A stretch of 64,000 nt of DNA from Cohnella silvisoli. Lineage in GTDB: Bacteria > Bacillota > Bacilli > Paenibacillales > Paenibacillaceae. The stretch spans positions 124,001 through 188,000 of the forward strand of contig NZ_JAIOAP010000014.1 in assembly GCF_021190915.1 (NCBI RefSeq). Direction: 5' to 3'. Below, piece after piece: positions 8,105 through 17,800 of the stretch. The position numbers were made by a program, and so were the translations under genes. The first letter of the stretch is position 1. Each line of letters opens with the position of its first letter. Under the pieces are notes generated by a model that made no database searches, was not told where the DNA came from, and saw nothing but the letters and a program-made list of their open reading frames with translations.

Positions 8105-8721
8105 ATGCACTGGTATGCAGGGCGACTATTATACATTCCACATGAGTGGTTACTGTTAATTAAACACCACTGAAACTATTCAATTCGAACTTCTTCTTTA
8201 CCACAACTTTATGATACCGTTCATCATCTCTTTCCGTCGTCCGTATCATCAATAAGGCCCGTTTTAGCCTCCTAACAAGTTACACGGGTCTATCGGCGAA
8301 AAATGCGAAAGGAGCTGCCCGCGGCATGCTCCTTCTTTGATGTTCTTATGGATTTTTATTTTCATGATCTGCACGACAGGCTGACGATTCGGTGCCGAGG
8401 CACTTCGAAAAGTCGGCCTTTTTATTGATTTACCTTGTTGAGTTGACCGGCACGTTATCACAATCCCCAAATCTCATCTCGTCAAGAGATAATGTGCAAA
8501 TGAGTGACATAGCGGGGGATCCCCTCTTATGCTTTCGAAATAGGAATGAATTTCCGAGTATGAAGAGCGATATCGCTTTTTCCAATTCATCCGGTTTCAC
8601 GTAAAATTTTTTTCAGGTCGATGGGGAGATAAGACGCTTGGCAAATTCGATGACCGCGATAATTTTTATTCCTTGTTAGAAAGCGATGGTGTAGGATAAT
8701 CTGCACTTGTGTAAAACAAAC
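8105..8721. other. Gene-free stretch with two hairpins
   Basis: No convincing coding frame on either strand. Two terminator-like hairpins occur: 8309-8334 (stem AAGGAGC/GCTCCTT with inner TGCC/GGCA, followed by CTTTG) and 8394-8424 (stems GCCG/CGGC and ACTT/AAGT around CGAA, followed by CTTTTT). They may end read-through from the 240-residue membrane protein gene. Confidence 0.5.
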
Positions 8722-8778
8722 TTGACAAAAAATCTAGTTTTAATTACATTGTGTATAGTTTAGTTTACATTTTGTGAA
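8722..8778 (+). promoter_or_regulatory. Promoter and repeated motif before the membrane protein/XRE operon
   Basis: TTGACA (8722-8727) with TACATT (8745-8750) 17 bp downstream gives a sigma-A promoter. TTACATTGTG (from 8744) and TTACATTTTGTG (from about 8764) form a direct repeat about 20 bp apart, over and just behind the -10. This would suit autoregulation by the XRE protein encoded second in the operon; that link is inferred. Confidence 0.5.
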
Positions 8779-8802
8779 TTACACTTTAATTAGGAGGTCA
8801 AT

Positions 8803-9249
8803 ATGTCCTATCAAGAAAAAAAAATTTTTGTTTCCATCATCAGCAGTATACTCATCTTCACCCTCTACACTTTATACGCGATAAAAAATGCCGAGGAAGG
8901 CAGCATCACTTCGGCCAGCGACTTCAGTTTTTGGGGTTCCTTCATTCTGGTGCTGCTCCCGGTGTCGATTGTAGCTAAGGTTATCATTCATATCGGGTTT
9001 GTCATCTTCAATAAAATCGCCACGAATGAAGATGAGCCTTCTTTTGAAGATGAGTTTGATAAGATCATCGAGTTGAAGGCAGACCGGATTTCGCTTTATG
9101 TGTTTTTCCTCGGGTTTATATTATCCATGGTTCCGCTCGTTACGGATCTTCCAACTTACTTAACGTTTCTTGTGTTGATCCTCTTCGGTTTTTTATCCGA
9201 TCTACTGGGACGTATCGCTCAATTATATTTTTATAGAAAAGGAGTTTAA
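8803..9249 (+). CDS. Small membrane protein co-transcribed with an XRE regulator
   Basis: 148 residues with four predicted membrane helices (about 8-27, 45-70, 98-117, 120-140) and an acidic cytoplasmic loop NEDEPSFEDEFDKI. AGGAGG lies 5 nt before the ATG. It resembles the DUF2178-like membrane proteins found in front of YozG-type small XRE regulators. It ends 1 bp before that regulator starts, so translation is probably coupled. Such pairs are thought to form regulator/modulator units, but no activity is established. Confidence 0.75.
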   Translation: MSYQEKKIFVSIISSILIFTLYTLYAIKNAEEGSITSASDFSFWGSFILVLLPVSIVAKVIIHIGFVIFNKIATNEDEPSFEDEFDKIIELKADRISLYVFFLGFILSMVPLVTDLPTYLTFLVLILFGFLSDLLGRIAQLYFYRKGV

Positions 9250-9250
9250 C

Positions 9251-9469
9251 ATGGGAAAGGATGCGATCAGCAATCATATACGGAATCTTCGCTTTCATCA
9301 TAACGAGATGACCCAGCAGCAATTAGCAGATAAGGCTGGGGTCACCAGACAAACGATTGTTGCTGTCGAGAAGGGGAATTATTCACCTTCATTGGAGTTG
9401 GCTTTTCGCATCGCGCGTGTTTTCGGTAAGTCCATCGAAGAGGTATTTCAATATGATGATAAGCCATAG
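9251..9469 (+). CDS. Small XRE-type regulator (YozG-like)
   Basis: 72 residues forming almost only an HTH_3 domain (IRNLRFHHNEMTQQQLADKA, then VTRQTIVAVEKGNYSPSLEL) and the typical ending SIEEVFQYDD. AAAAGGAG lies 6 nt upstream of the ATG, overlapping the end of the membrane protein gene. It overlaps the next gene by 17 bp, so the four genes 8803-10750 form one tight operon. Probably an autorepressor acting at the repeats near 8744-8778. Confidence 0.85.
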   Translation: MGKDAISNHIRNLRFHHNEMTQQQLADKAGVTRQTIVAVEKGNYSPSLELAFRIARVFGKSIEEVFQYDDKP

Positions 9470-10133
9470 AAGGTCTGCAGTAATTACTGGGGTGTTATTA
9501 ATAGCCGGGTTGGTTACAGGTATATTTAGTGTTGTTCCTGTTATAGATGGAGCAGACTACCTTGTCAAGGCTTCTACAAATGAAAATCAAGTACTAATAG
9601 GAGCGTTTTTCCAGTTGTTAATGGTTGTTGCATATGTGGGTATTCCTATTTTGATGTATCCGATTTTAAGTAAGCATAATAAAGGTTTAGCTCTTGGATC
9701 TGTTGCTTTCGGCATCATTGCGGGTGTGTTCATTATTATTGGTGTAATCATTCTATTGTTGCTACTGACATTAAGCCAAGATTTTGCAAAAGTTGGAGCT
9801 CTGAATGGTTCTTATTTTCAGACCCTGGGTGGATTGTTACGGGAAGGACGCGATTTGGCGAACCATGTGGCCACGACCCTGGCATTTGTTTTGGCTATGT
9901 TCTTGTTTAACTGCATATTTTACCAAACCAAATTAGTTCCACGTTGGTTATCCATTTCGGGTCTTATTGGGACTACATTGTCCATATTGGCAAGCTTACT
10001 ATTTATGATTCGCTTCATCGGTCTGGATGCAACCTATATGATGTTGGACATGCCAATAGCCTTTCAACAATTGGTTTTGGCTATATGGCTAATCCTTAAA
10101 GGATTCAACCGGGCGGAGGTGTCACTGAAATGA
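9453..10133 (+). CDS. DUF4386-type integral membrane protein
   Basis: About 226 residues starting at ATG 9453 or 9456, inside the end of the XRE gene and preceded by GAAGAGGT. Six membrane helices are apparent. The motifs ITGVLLIAGLVTGIFSVVP, LGGLLREGRDLANHVATTLA and LVPRWLSISGLIGT are those of the DUF4386 family. The function of the family is unknown. It overlaps the following methyltransferase by an ATGA. An upstream ATG at 9357 would only add a frame-shadow of the XRE gene. Confidence 0.8.
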   Translation: MMISHRRSAVITGVLLIAGLVTGIFSVVPVIDGADYLVKASTNENQVLIGAFFQLLMVVAYVGIPILMYPILSKHNKGLALGSVAFGIIAGVFIIIGVIILLLLLTLSQDFAKVGALNGSYFQTLGGLLREGRDLANHVATTLAFVLAMFLFNCIFYQTKLVPRWLSISGLIGTTLSILASLLFMIRFIGLDATYMMLDMPIAFQQLVLAIWLILKGFNRAEVSLK

Positions 10134-10750
10134 ATAAATCAGAACGTTTTTGGGACAAAACAGCAAGTAAATATGATCAAGCAGAGATGAAGGATGAACA
10201 GACTTACGCCAATATAATAAAAAGAACGAAAACTCATCTCAAAATAAGCGACATTGTGTTGGATTACGGCTGTGGGACTGGATTGATAGCAAATGAAATT
10301 GCAGAATATGTGACAGGGATTCATGCGATTGATATATCTTCTAATATGATAGGAATTGCGGAAAAAAAGGCAAAAGAGCGAAACATTGCAAATATAAACT
10401 ATGCTCATTCGACCATTTTTGATGAAAGGTATAAGAAAGGCTCATTTGATGTCATCCTGGTCTTTCATGTTCTGCATTTGTTGGAAGATGAACAAATCGT
10501 TCTACAAAGAATGAATGAACTGTTGAAACCAGGAGGATTATTGATTTCTGCAACACCATGCGTGGGAGAAAAGATATTTCTAAGAAACTTGTTATTCTTT
10601 GCAGGTAGAGTTGGTTTAGTGCCGAATATAAGATCATTTAAAATACGCAATTTAGTCGATTCAATTGAGGAAGGGAATTTTTCAATTGTCGAATCGGATT
10701 GCTTGAAAAAAAGTTCTCAGGAATATTTCATTGTTGCTAGGAAGACTTGA
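10130..10750 (+). CDS. Class I SAM-dependent methyltransferase
   Basis: 206 residues. The SAM-binding motif I is DYGCGTGLIAN (about residue 45), followed by the acidic loop AIDIS, the motif IV region FDVILVFHVLHLL and motif VI LKPGGLLIS. The N-terminal FWDKTASKYDQAEMKDEQ is typical of Methyltransf_11/25 proteins. It is translationally coupled (ATGA overlap) to the DUF4386 protein. The substrate is unknown; a small molecule or lipid is more likely than RNA or DNA. Confidence 0.85.
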   Translation: MNKSERFWDKTASKYDQAEMKDEQTYANIIKRTKTHLKISDIVLDYGCGTGLIANEIAEYVTGIHAIDISSNMIGIAEKKAKERNIANINYAHSTIFDERYKKGSFDVILVFHVLHLLEDEQIVLQRMNELLKPGGLLISATPCVGEKIFLRNLLFFAGRVGLVPNIRSFKIRNLVDSIEEGNFSIVESDCLKKSSQEYFIVARKT

Positions 10751-10795
10751 TATGTTACACCGTATAGATGACGGACATGCTGGGCGTACCAGAAA

Positions 10796-10828
10796 AAGCC
10801 TCTATTCCGCCGCTCGGAATAGAGGCTT
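10796..10828 (-). terminator. Terminator of the 10.8-11.3 kb gene
   Basis: A perfect 14-bp stem (10796-10809 with 10815-10828) has a 5-nt loop. On the minus strand it is followed by a T run. It may also stop the methyltransferase operon coming from the left. Confidence 0.8.
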
Positions 10829-10840
10829 ATATACCTTACC

Positions 10841-11305
10841 TTAATATTGTCCTTTAATCACAAAAAACGAGCCCCGAATTGTTCCAGCAAGTTTCGACTT
10901 CTGCCTAGCAAACTTAAACTTCCCTTCTAACTCCTTTGGTACCTCCATCCCCTCGGAAAGCTTAAAGCCAACGGCCCGTTTCCCTGCATCATCAACCGTA
11001 TACATGACATTAATCCCAAGACCATCCTCATAAAAGACGTAGGTGAATCGGATATTTTCCACTTGAAAACGCGATGTTTCTAAAGGCTTGGCCGCAAACT
11101 CAATATTACGTTCTTCTTTCAAAATTCGGTTCACGTAGTCAAGGCTTTCCTGACTTTCGCTAGCTGGTACAACCGTAAATTCATGCTTGTATTTGTTCAT
11201 AAAGTAACGGGCTTCATTCGCACGTAAACCAGCAAGCGCCTCTGCTACGGGTGAAGACTCTAAACCAACCGTAGACACATTATTAAAATCAACGATATAC
11301 GTCAT
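10841..11305 (-). CDS. Conserved protein of unknown function
   Basis: 154 residues from the ATG at 11305, which lies 8 nt after AAGGAG; the ATG at 11311 is too close to the ribosome binding site. No signal peptide or membrane helix. The sequence is mixed alpha/beta with many charged residues (TYIVDFNNVST, YVFYEDGLGINVMYTVDD, KFKFARQKSKLAGTIRGSFF). I do not recognise a domain. It has its own terminator. Confidence 0.75.
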   Translation of the reverse strand: MTYIVDFNNVSTVGLESSPVAEALAGLRANEARYFMNKYKHEFTVVPASESQESLDYVNRILKEERNIEFAAKPLETSRFQVENIRFTYVFYEDGLGINVMYTVDDAGKRAVGFKLSEGMEVPKELEGKFKFARQKSKLAGTIRGSFFVIKGQY

Positions 11306-11342
11306 TTTCATTTCTCCTTGTCTCTTTTTATTCCCGAACTTA

Positions 11343-11460
11343 AGCTTGCCCGACGGGATGCTTGACTCTGAAATGCGAAAGGAATGCCACCAGCATGGTG
11401 ATGCCGATCCAAACGCCTGCCAGCGCGGCGACTTCCCGATCCCAGTAACCGATTATCGGG
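11343..11460 (-). pseudogene. C-terminal remnant of a membrane protein
   Basis: On the minus strand a short frame reads IIGYWDREVAALAGVWIGIT, then MLVAFLSHFRVKHPVGQA and a stop. This is one amphipathic turn and one membrane helix with a basic tail, as at the end of a small polytopic protein. Nothing upstream continues it, since the SRPBCC gene occupies that DNA. It is probably the leftover of a gene that once followed the ArsR-SRPBCC pair. Confidence 0.35.
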
Positions 11461-11461
11461 A

Positions 11462-11881
11462 CTAGGCAACGACCTGTTCGAGGTTGCCGCACCATTTACC
11501 CCAGCCATACCTAGCGCCTTCTAGACCTTGAGCATTGGCGAATCCGGTTTGTTCGAGATGAAGGTTAACTTTGCCGTCCCCTAAATCCTGCAGCGTCCAG
11601 GTGACCGTGTGCTTCTCCCCTCCGCTGGCCCAAGTATAGGACACCCGGTTTGGTGCGTCCACGATAAGCACTTCACCCTCGATAATGCCATCCCACCATT
11701 CGTTCGGCTGCGTACGGAACTGAAAACGGTGTCCTACGACAGGCTTAAAATCATTTGCCATCGCCTCACCGGTATGGATGTTGGCCACCCACTTGGCCAG
11801 CTTGCTTGAATCGGTTAAGGCGGACCAAAGTTTCTCGATCGATGCCGTGTACTGAAAATCCAAGGATAATACTAAACTCAT
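11462..11881 (-). CDS. SRPBCC/AHSA1-family protein
   Basis: 139 residues of the START-like AHSA1 type (SIEKLWSALTDSSKLAKWVA, then the GHRFQFR and HTVTWTLQDLGDGKVNLHLEQ strands, ending GWGKWCGNLEQVV). These helix-grip folds bind hydrophobic ligands. Its ATG overlaps the stop of the preceding ArsR gene (ATGA), the standard ArsR-SRPBCC operon. The first ATG of the open frame (11956) lies inside arsR and is not used. Confidence 0.9.
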   Translation of the reverse strand: MSLVLSLDFQYTASIEKLWSALTDSSKLAKWVANIHTGEAMANDFKPVVGHRFQFRTQPNEWWDGIIEGEVLIVDAPNRVSYTWASGGEKHTVTWTLQDLGDGKVNLHLEQTGFANAQGLEGARYGWGKWCGNLEQVVA

Positions 11882-12207
11882 TCTTCTTCCTCCTCTAATA
11901 GTTGGTTCAAGCGCAACATATTCGTACTCCAGAACTTGCTGTAGAAAGCCAACCAATCTTGAATTTCTCTGAGTGGAGAGGCGTTTAGCCTAAATCGCGT
12001 TTCTCTGCCGACTTTGCGGTCAAGTACCAGTCCGGCCTCTTTAAGGATGGTCAAATGCTTGGATACCGCTGTACGACCCATCTGAAACTGTGCCGTTAAC
12101 TCATGAAGCGGTATCTCCTCTGCCTCTGCTAACAGACGAATCAGTCGGCGCCTAGTTGGATCTGCAATGGCGTCAAACACGTCCCGCAAATGGTTGTTTA
12201 CGCTCAC
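11878..12207 (-). CDS. ArsR-family winged-helix repressor
   Basis: 109 residues: DVFDAIADPTRRRLIRLL, then a recognition helix RTAVSKHLTILKEAGLV, wing VGRETRFRL, and the DWLAFYSKFW tail typical of the ArsR proteins paired with SRPBCC domains. No metal-binding CxC is present, so it belongs to the non-metal type. The gene starts 39 bp downstream of a promoter with two matching operators, which implies autoregulation. Confidence 0.9.
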   Translation of the reverse strand: MSVNNHLRDVFDAIADPTRRRLIRLLAEAEEIPLHELTAQFQMGRTAVSKHLTILKEAGLVLDRKVGRETRFRLNASPLREIQDWLAFYSKFWSTNMLRLNQLLEEEEE

Positions 12208-12246
12208 AACACCATCCCCTAAGTAATGCCCTGTTATATCCGATTA

Positions 12247-12298
12247 GACACCGTGTGGTGTCGGTTTTATTATAAGACACCTTTCGGTGTCGTGTCAA
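12247..12298 (-). promoter_or_regulatory. Promoter with twin ArsR operators
   Basis: Minus strand: TTGACA (12293-12298), 18-bp spacer, TATAAT (12269-12274), a near-consensus promoter. Two copies of the dyad GACACC-N4-GGTGTC are present. One fills the spacer (12276-12291) and one sits immediately downstream of the -10 (12247-12262); centre spacing is 29 bp. The placement is ideal for steric repression by the ArsR protein. Confidence 0.85.
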
Positions 12299-12426
12299 CA
12301 GCGTTTTTAAACTCCGCATGAAAATAGCGAAATTTAAAAGGCACCCTTCTGCAAAGGTACCTCTAGTTTTATTTCCATATAAAGGGGAAGGTTGCTCGTG
12401 GAACATGCGAAAAAAATTCTTATTGC

Positions 12427-12476
12427 AAAACGGCGATCCGGGGCATCAAAAACGCCCTGAACCGCCGTTTTATTTT
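12427..12476 (-). terminator. Terminator of the glycosidase gene
   Basis: Stem AAAACGGCG (12427-12435) with CGCCGTTTT (12463-12471) and an inner GGGC/GCCC pairing, placed 24 bp after the stop of the minus-strand gene. Confidence 0.65.
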
Positions 12477-12499
12477 GAAAGTCCTTTGCATTGCCTTCG

Positions 12500-14830
12500 T
12501 CAAGCGCCAGCTTGTCCCCGGCCGGAAACGACGTCGAACCGGTTCCTACCCTTGCTGGCATATTCGGAACCGTCGGGCAGCCGAATTTCGGCAGGCGCGT
12601 CCTCCAGCCCGCTTACGCTCAAACGGAAGAGATCGCCATCCTTCTCCCAGGAGACCTCCACGATGCGGTCGCCTGCGACGACGCGTCCTTTCGCCCATGC
12701 AAGCGGTCCCGGCTTGGGCTCGATCCGTATGGCCTCATAACCGACTGCCGCCGGCTTGACCCCCAATATCTCGCTAGTAAAATCATATAGCGGAACCGAG
12801 CCCCAAGCATGGCAATCGCTGCGCTGAGAGATCGGGTCCTCCAACCACGTCGTCAGATGCAGCGCCACCTGTTCACGCCACAGTTCCCACAGCGGAAACG
12901 AAGAATCGTATCGACCGGTCTCAGACAAGGCTCGGAATAAGAAGAAGGCCATGGAATATGAAACTTGCGCGAGCGACTTATCGGCAACCAGCGCCTCCGC
13001 CAGCCGACCGGCGACGCTTTCGTCGGCTGCTCCGGCCAGAATGGCCCAAATTTGCGTATGTTGGCTATACTGTTCCAATGAAGGGCCGTCCCGAAAAAGC
13101 TTTTTCTCTTCGGACCAGCAAGTCCGCTTCACCGCTTCCAACGTACGGGCCGCACGTTTACGGTACTCGACTGCCGTATCCGGACGCCCGGTCTGCTCAT
13201 TCATGACGGCAGCCTTGTTCAAAGCGTCGGCATACAAGAGACTATATACAGCAACCGGTCCTTTCGTATCCGGCACGCCGCGCGTCTCCTCCCACTCCCG
13301 TACCCAGTCCACATAAGACCAGTAGCGAAGAGGCGCCGGTCCGACAAGGCCCGCATCGCCGGTCTCCCGCTCAAACCAGTCCAGCACCGCGTCGACCGTC
13401 GGTCGGAATCTGGCCGTGAAAGCCTTGTCGCCGCAATACAGCAGATGATCGTAAACCATCATGACCCAGTACAGGGCAAAACCGGGGATGACTTGCTGGA
13501 TCACGGACGGATACCGGCATTGAAGCATGCCACTCGGCATCAACGAGCTATGAAAATCATAGATCGCTTTACGCGCGAGCCGATCGTCTCCGCTGATCGC
13601 GTAAGTAAACAGAATCTGAAGCCTGGTATCCATGCTGTATTGTAGCTGTTCGTAATACGGACAATCGAAATAATTGTCATGCATGCATCGCTGCAGCGTA
13701 CGAACGCTAATGTCCCACAAGGGGTTCAGCGAGGCGTCGGAGCAGGCGAAAGACGCCCTCACGTCAAGCGGATATCCGGTTTCACGGTAGTTTGCATGAT
13801 GGATGACAAGCGGTTCGCCAAGGGAAGCCTCGATCTCTATACGGACAAAACGGAACGTACGGAACAGGAACGTTTCATACGTTTCTTCCCTGCCCCCCGC
13901 AACCGAATAGGATTCGGTATACCCCCGCAATTGTTTGCCGCTGGTGTCGTCCCGGACGCCCTTCTGGCCATCCGGTGTCTCGTAACTTTCGGAGCAGAGA
14001 AACCGAATTTGGCCTCCCGCGCCTCCTTCCAACACGAACCGTAAATAACCGGTCGTCAGCTCCCCCGCATCGAGTTCGACCGCAGCGGACTTTCCGTCTT
14101 CCACGCGCAGCCAGTTTCGGCCGGAGAAGACGTTCGCCACGCGCGCCTCGCCCTCCTGCCGCATGATTCGCACGAAACTTCTCTCGCGCTCATAGAGGAA
14201 AGGGATTGGACGAGGCGCCAACTGCCATGGCGCGAGAAAACCGTCGGCAGGACTTTCCGTCTCTTTCACGACGATAGCCGGACGCCAGTTTCCGCTTGCG
14301 CTCCCCTCCGGGCGCTCCCACCCTTCAGGAACAAGACTGCCGTCGACCTTCTCGGGTCCGCCCACGCATGTGATCGTCTCTGGAAGAAAGACGGTGCTCT
14401 CGTCCCTCAGACATAGCCAGGCTTCGTCCGTGCCGATGCTCCCGGCACATGTTCCGTCCGCCAAAACAACGCTTCCGTCGACGATGAGTCCGCCCGTATG
14501 AGAGAAGAATACCCCTTCCGGCCTCGCCCCGTCATGTACATAATGGACGACCTTTACTGCAAGGACATTCAACCCCGGCCGCAGATAACGGCTCACATCG
14601 ACCGTCTCGTAGTATTGTGTTTTAAGATCGCCGCGGCATGGCCCGACTACCGCAGAGTGCCCGTTCACGTATAAACGATACCGGCTATCGGCGCTTATGG
14701 ATACCGAGAGCGAAGCCCCCGTTTCTTGAATGATGAATGTCTTGCGGAAATAGACCATTTCATTACCCTGCACGTTCCGATCCTTTTCCGCCCATATCCA
14801 GCTTGCTTTCCAGCGCTTGCGGTCTTCCAC
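12500..14830 (-). CDS. GH78-like alpha-L-rhamnosidase family protein
   Basis: 776 residues without a signal peptide, so probably cytoplasmic. The N-terminal beta-sandwich (SWIWAEKD, then YFRKTFII and YRLYVNG, about 1-230) resembles rhamnosidase N domains. A second beta domain follows (about 230-345), then an (alpha/alpha)6 barrel with 'DCPYYEQLQYSMDTR' and SDCHAWGSVPLYDF, and a C-terminal beta-sandwich (IRIEPKPG). These are hallmarks of GH78; the acidic residues of the cleft appear conserved. It should cleave terminal rhamnose or a related sugar from oligosaccharides taken up by the transporter encoded beyond 20 kb. It follows the large glycosidase gene by 52 bp on the same strand. Confidence 0.8.
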   Translation of the reverse strand: MEDRKRWKASWIWAEKDRNVQGNEMVYFRKTFIIQETGASLSVSISADSRYRLYVNGHSAVVGPCRGDLKTQYYETVDVSRYLRPGLNVLAVKVVHYVHDGARPEGVFFSHTGGLIVDGSVVLADGTCAGSIGTDEAWLCLRDESTVFLPETITCVGGPEKVDGSLVPEGWERPEGSASGNWRPAIVVKETESPADGFLAPWQLAPRPIPFLYERERSFVRIMRQEGEARVANVFSGRNWLRVEDGKSAAVELDAGELTTGYLRFVLEGGAGGQIRFLCSESYETPDGQKGVRDDTSGKQLRGYTESYSVAGGREETYETFLFRTFRFVRIEIEASLGEPLVIHHANYRETGYPLDVRASFACSDASLNPLWDISVRTLQRCMHDNYFDCPYYEQLQYSMDTRLQILFTYAISGDDRLARKAIYDFHSSLMPSGMLQCRYPSVIQQVIPGFALYWVMMVYDHLLYCGDKAFTARFRPTVDAVLDWFERETGDAGLVGPAPLRYWSYVDWVREWEETRGVPDTKGPVAVYSLLYADALNKAAVMNEQTGRPDTAVEYRKRAARTLEAVKRTCWSEEKKLFRDGPSLEQYSQHTQIWAILAGAADESVAGRLAEALVADKSLAQVSYSMAFFLFRALSETGRYDSSFPLWELWREQVALHLTTWLEDPISQRSDCHAWGSVPLYDFTSEILGVKPAAVGYEAIRIEPKPGPLAWAKGRVVAGDRIVEVSWEKDGDLFRLSVSGLEDAPAEIRLPDGSEYASKGRNRFDVVSGRGQAGA

Positions 14831-14882
14831 CCGACTCTCCCCTTCCTCAGCGGATATACCCTTCCGCCCCGTACTGCTTGCG

Positions 14883-17800
14883 TTACCGCAACACTTTCAA
14901 CTCGCGAATCTGGGTCGCGTTGTCCCAGCCGCTCGTGATGACGAGCTTGACGTAGCGCGCCGACTGCTGCGGGAAGTGATATTTGACCGCATTCTCATTA
15001 TTATTTTGGGCCGTGTACACCCTCGTCCAGTTCACATTATCCGCTGACACCTGGATCTGAAAATCTTTCGGCCCCAGTCCCCCCGCATGACCGGTCGGGT
15101 TCCACCGCGGGAACAACTGCACCGCTTTGAACGTTTGCACGGAGCCCAGGTCAAGCGTAATCCAATTCGGACTGCCGAGACTCGGACTGCCCGTTGGCGC
15201 CCACAGATTGCTATCCGCATCCGTTATGCCGTCGATCGCTTTGAGCGCTCCGTTTCCCGACTGCTCCGAATTCGCGGTTGCGGAAACGACCGGAATTTCG
15301 CTGTAAGGGCTGTACCAGACGACTTCGCGCAACGCCGAATGGATATCGCTGTACCCACTCGTTACCTGTATCCGCGCATATCGCGCATTGACGGCAGGGA
15401 ACGAATACTGCGCGCTTTGATTGCCCTGGTTAGTCACGGTCAGCACAGGCGAGCCGAACGTAACGCCATCCGTCGAGGTCGATACCGTAAAGCTCTTAGG
15501 TCCCTCTCCTCTCCATTCCAGATCGTCGACGGCAATCCAGGCATAGGCGGATGCTGAATTGTTGTCCACCGCTTCGAAGTAAACGGACTCGCCAACGTAG
15601 CTCGACACATCCCACTCTTGCCGGACGAACGCATCGCTCAGCGGCGGCGGGCTCGATAGCAGAATCGCGTCGTCGGAAGCCCGGCGCAGCCGGAAAAAGT
15701 TGCTGCTGCCGCCGGTCTGACCGTCCCAGCCCGCCTTCAGGAAAGACATGCGCGAGCTTTCGACGACGAACGGCTGCGAGCGCAGCGTACCGGTGGCCGA
15801 TTCGCCCCCGGTGAACGAATCTGCCCACCAAGGGCCATGCTGGCCGCTTAAGCCGCCATGCGGGGTGTTCCGCGGTGCCGCCCCCCAGGCCGTACCCGTC
15901 GTTGTCCATCCTGCATACGTGTTGGTTACGAAATCGCGGTTGTCGGCCTGGCGAATGTTGTTCAGCGCCATCCAGGCATACCCCGAGCCGCTGTTTGTGT
16001 CCTCCATTTCGAAGTAAACGGCCGTACCTACATAAGGGGCTACATTCCAGACTTGGGTGGTGAAATTATCGCTCTGCGGCGGCGAATCCGTCATCAGAAT
16101 CGCGTTGTCGGAAGCCCGCTTCAAGTAATATTTGTTGGAAGTTCCGCCAGATGGGCCGTCCCAGCCCGCCTTGTCGAAAAGAAGCAGATTTTTCTCCACC
16201 ACGAAAGTCTTGGAACGCAGCGTACCTGTCCGTGATTCCCCGTCGATAGCCGCCTGGTTTTCTTTGGCCCCGAGCGCCCGAGAATCGGCAAAATATTGCC
16301 CCTGCACGTTCCCGACATGACCCCAGTTGGTTCGCACGGAAGACGGCGAAGCCATAAAGGCGTTGCCGGTTACCGTCCAATCCTGGAAGTTGCCTCGCTC
16401 GAAATCCAGGTTATCCGAATATCGCAGGTCGTCCGCAGCCAACCAAGCAAAGCCGCTCGAACCGTTGCCGTCGACAATCTCGAAATATACCTGCTGACCG
16501 ATATACGCCGACACGTCCCAGCGCTCCAGGACGAACGCATCGCTTTGCGGCGGCTTCGCCGTGAACAATATCGCCCCGTCGGACGCCCGCTTCAGATAAT
16601 AGTAGTTTTGATTGCCTCCGGAGGAGCCGTCCCAACCGGCTTTGCGGAACGTCAGTTCATCTTTGCCGATGGTAAACGCCGGACTTCTCAGCGTGCCTGT
16701 AGCGGACTCTCCGCCCAAGTAAGAATCGGCCCACTTCGCCCCGCGCCATCCCTTCATCCCGCCGTGCGGCGTTCCGTTCGGACCGCTTCCGAATGCCGTG
16801 CCGGTTGTCGTCCATGACATTCCGGCATAGGTGCCGAACTCGAAATTGACGTCTGCGATCAAGCTGTCCGGTTCCCTGCCTGTCTCGGGAAACAAGTCGA
16901 ATACGCTTACGTTTCTTGTTTTGCCGAAATCGAACGTAATCTGCGCCGGATCGCCGCTCGCCGCGGGTCCGCCGTCCCAGCCATCCCCTTCCGTTTGGAT
17001 GCCATTGATCGCCTTCTTGGCGGCCATCGGCTTATCCGCACGATTCGCCGTCGCCGTTTTGACCGGAATCGAGGAATTCGGGTAGTTATGCAAACTCACT
17101 TCCGAACCCGACGAAATGGAATAATCAATCTTCTTCTCATTGCCCGACAACGACGTTTCCGTGATAACCCCGCCATCCACGTTGCGCCATGGCGCGACGA
17201 CGAACGCTTCGGCCTCTTTGCCGTTGAAGCTGGCCGGGTGCGAGAAAAACAAGCTTTGCCCGCTCGTCGAATCGGCGGTGTTGGCGACAATCGTCAGCGG
17301 CTTGCCCGTCACCTCGTTGATGCCTGCGTAAGCCACATTAAAGCGGTCCGCATCGAAAAGAACAGGCCGGTAAATTCCTTTGCCGTCCAAATAATTGCCG
17401 AGCAAATTGCCCATGGCGCTGTCTTGGAACAGCTCGGATTGATTGACCGGAATCGTGCCGAACAGCACGTGCCCGGAACCATAGGCATTCTCGACCATCA
17501 GCGCATTCCCGTTCGCATCCATAAGCACCGGCGTAGCCGAAGACGCGAGCGTGTTTAACGCCATTTTCTGGTCCGAGGCCGCCGCATAGGTGAACGCTTG
17601 CCCTGCGTAGAACGTACTGCTTATCCACGCCGGCTTGGGCGACACAATTCGCGCGTAGTCGCCGGCGGCCGCGACGGCAGCTGTGCCTCCGGTCAACCCT
17701 GCCAGCCAATTCGAGAGACCCGTGCCCCCCGAGATGCTGCGATCGTTCTCGATCGTATAGCTGAGCGAGCCTTTGCCGAACGCGATCAGAATGCCCCCGT

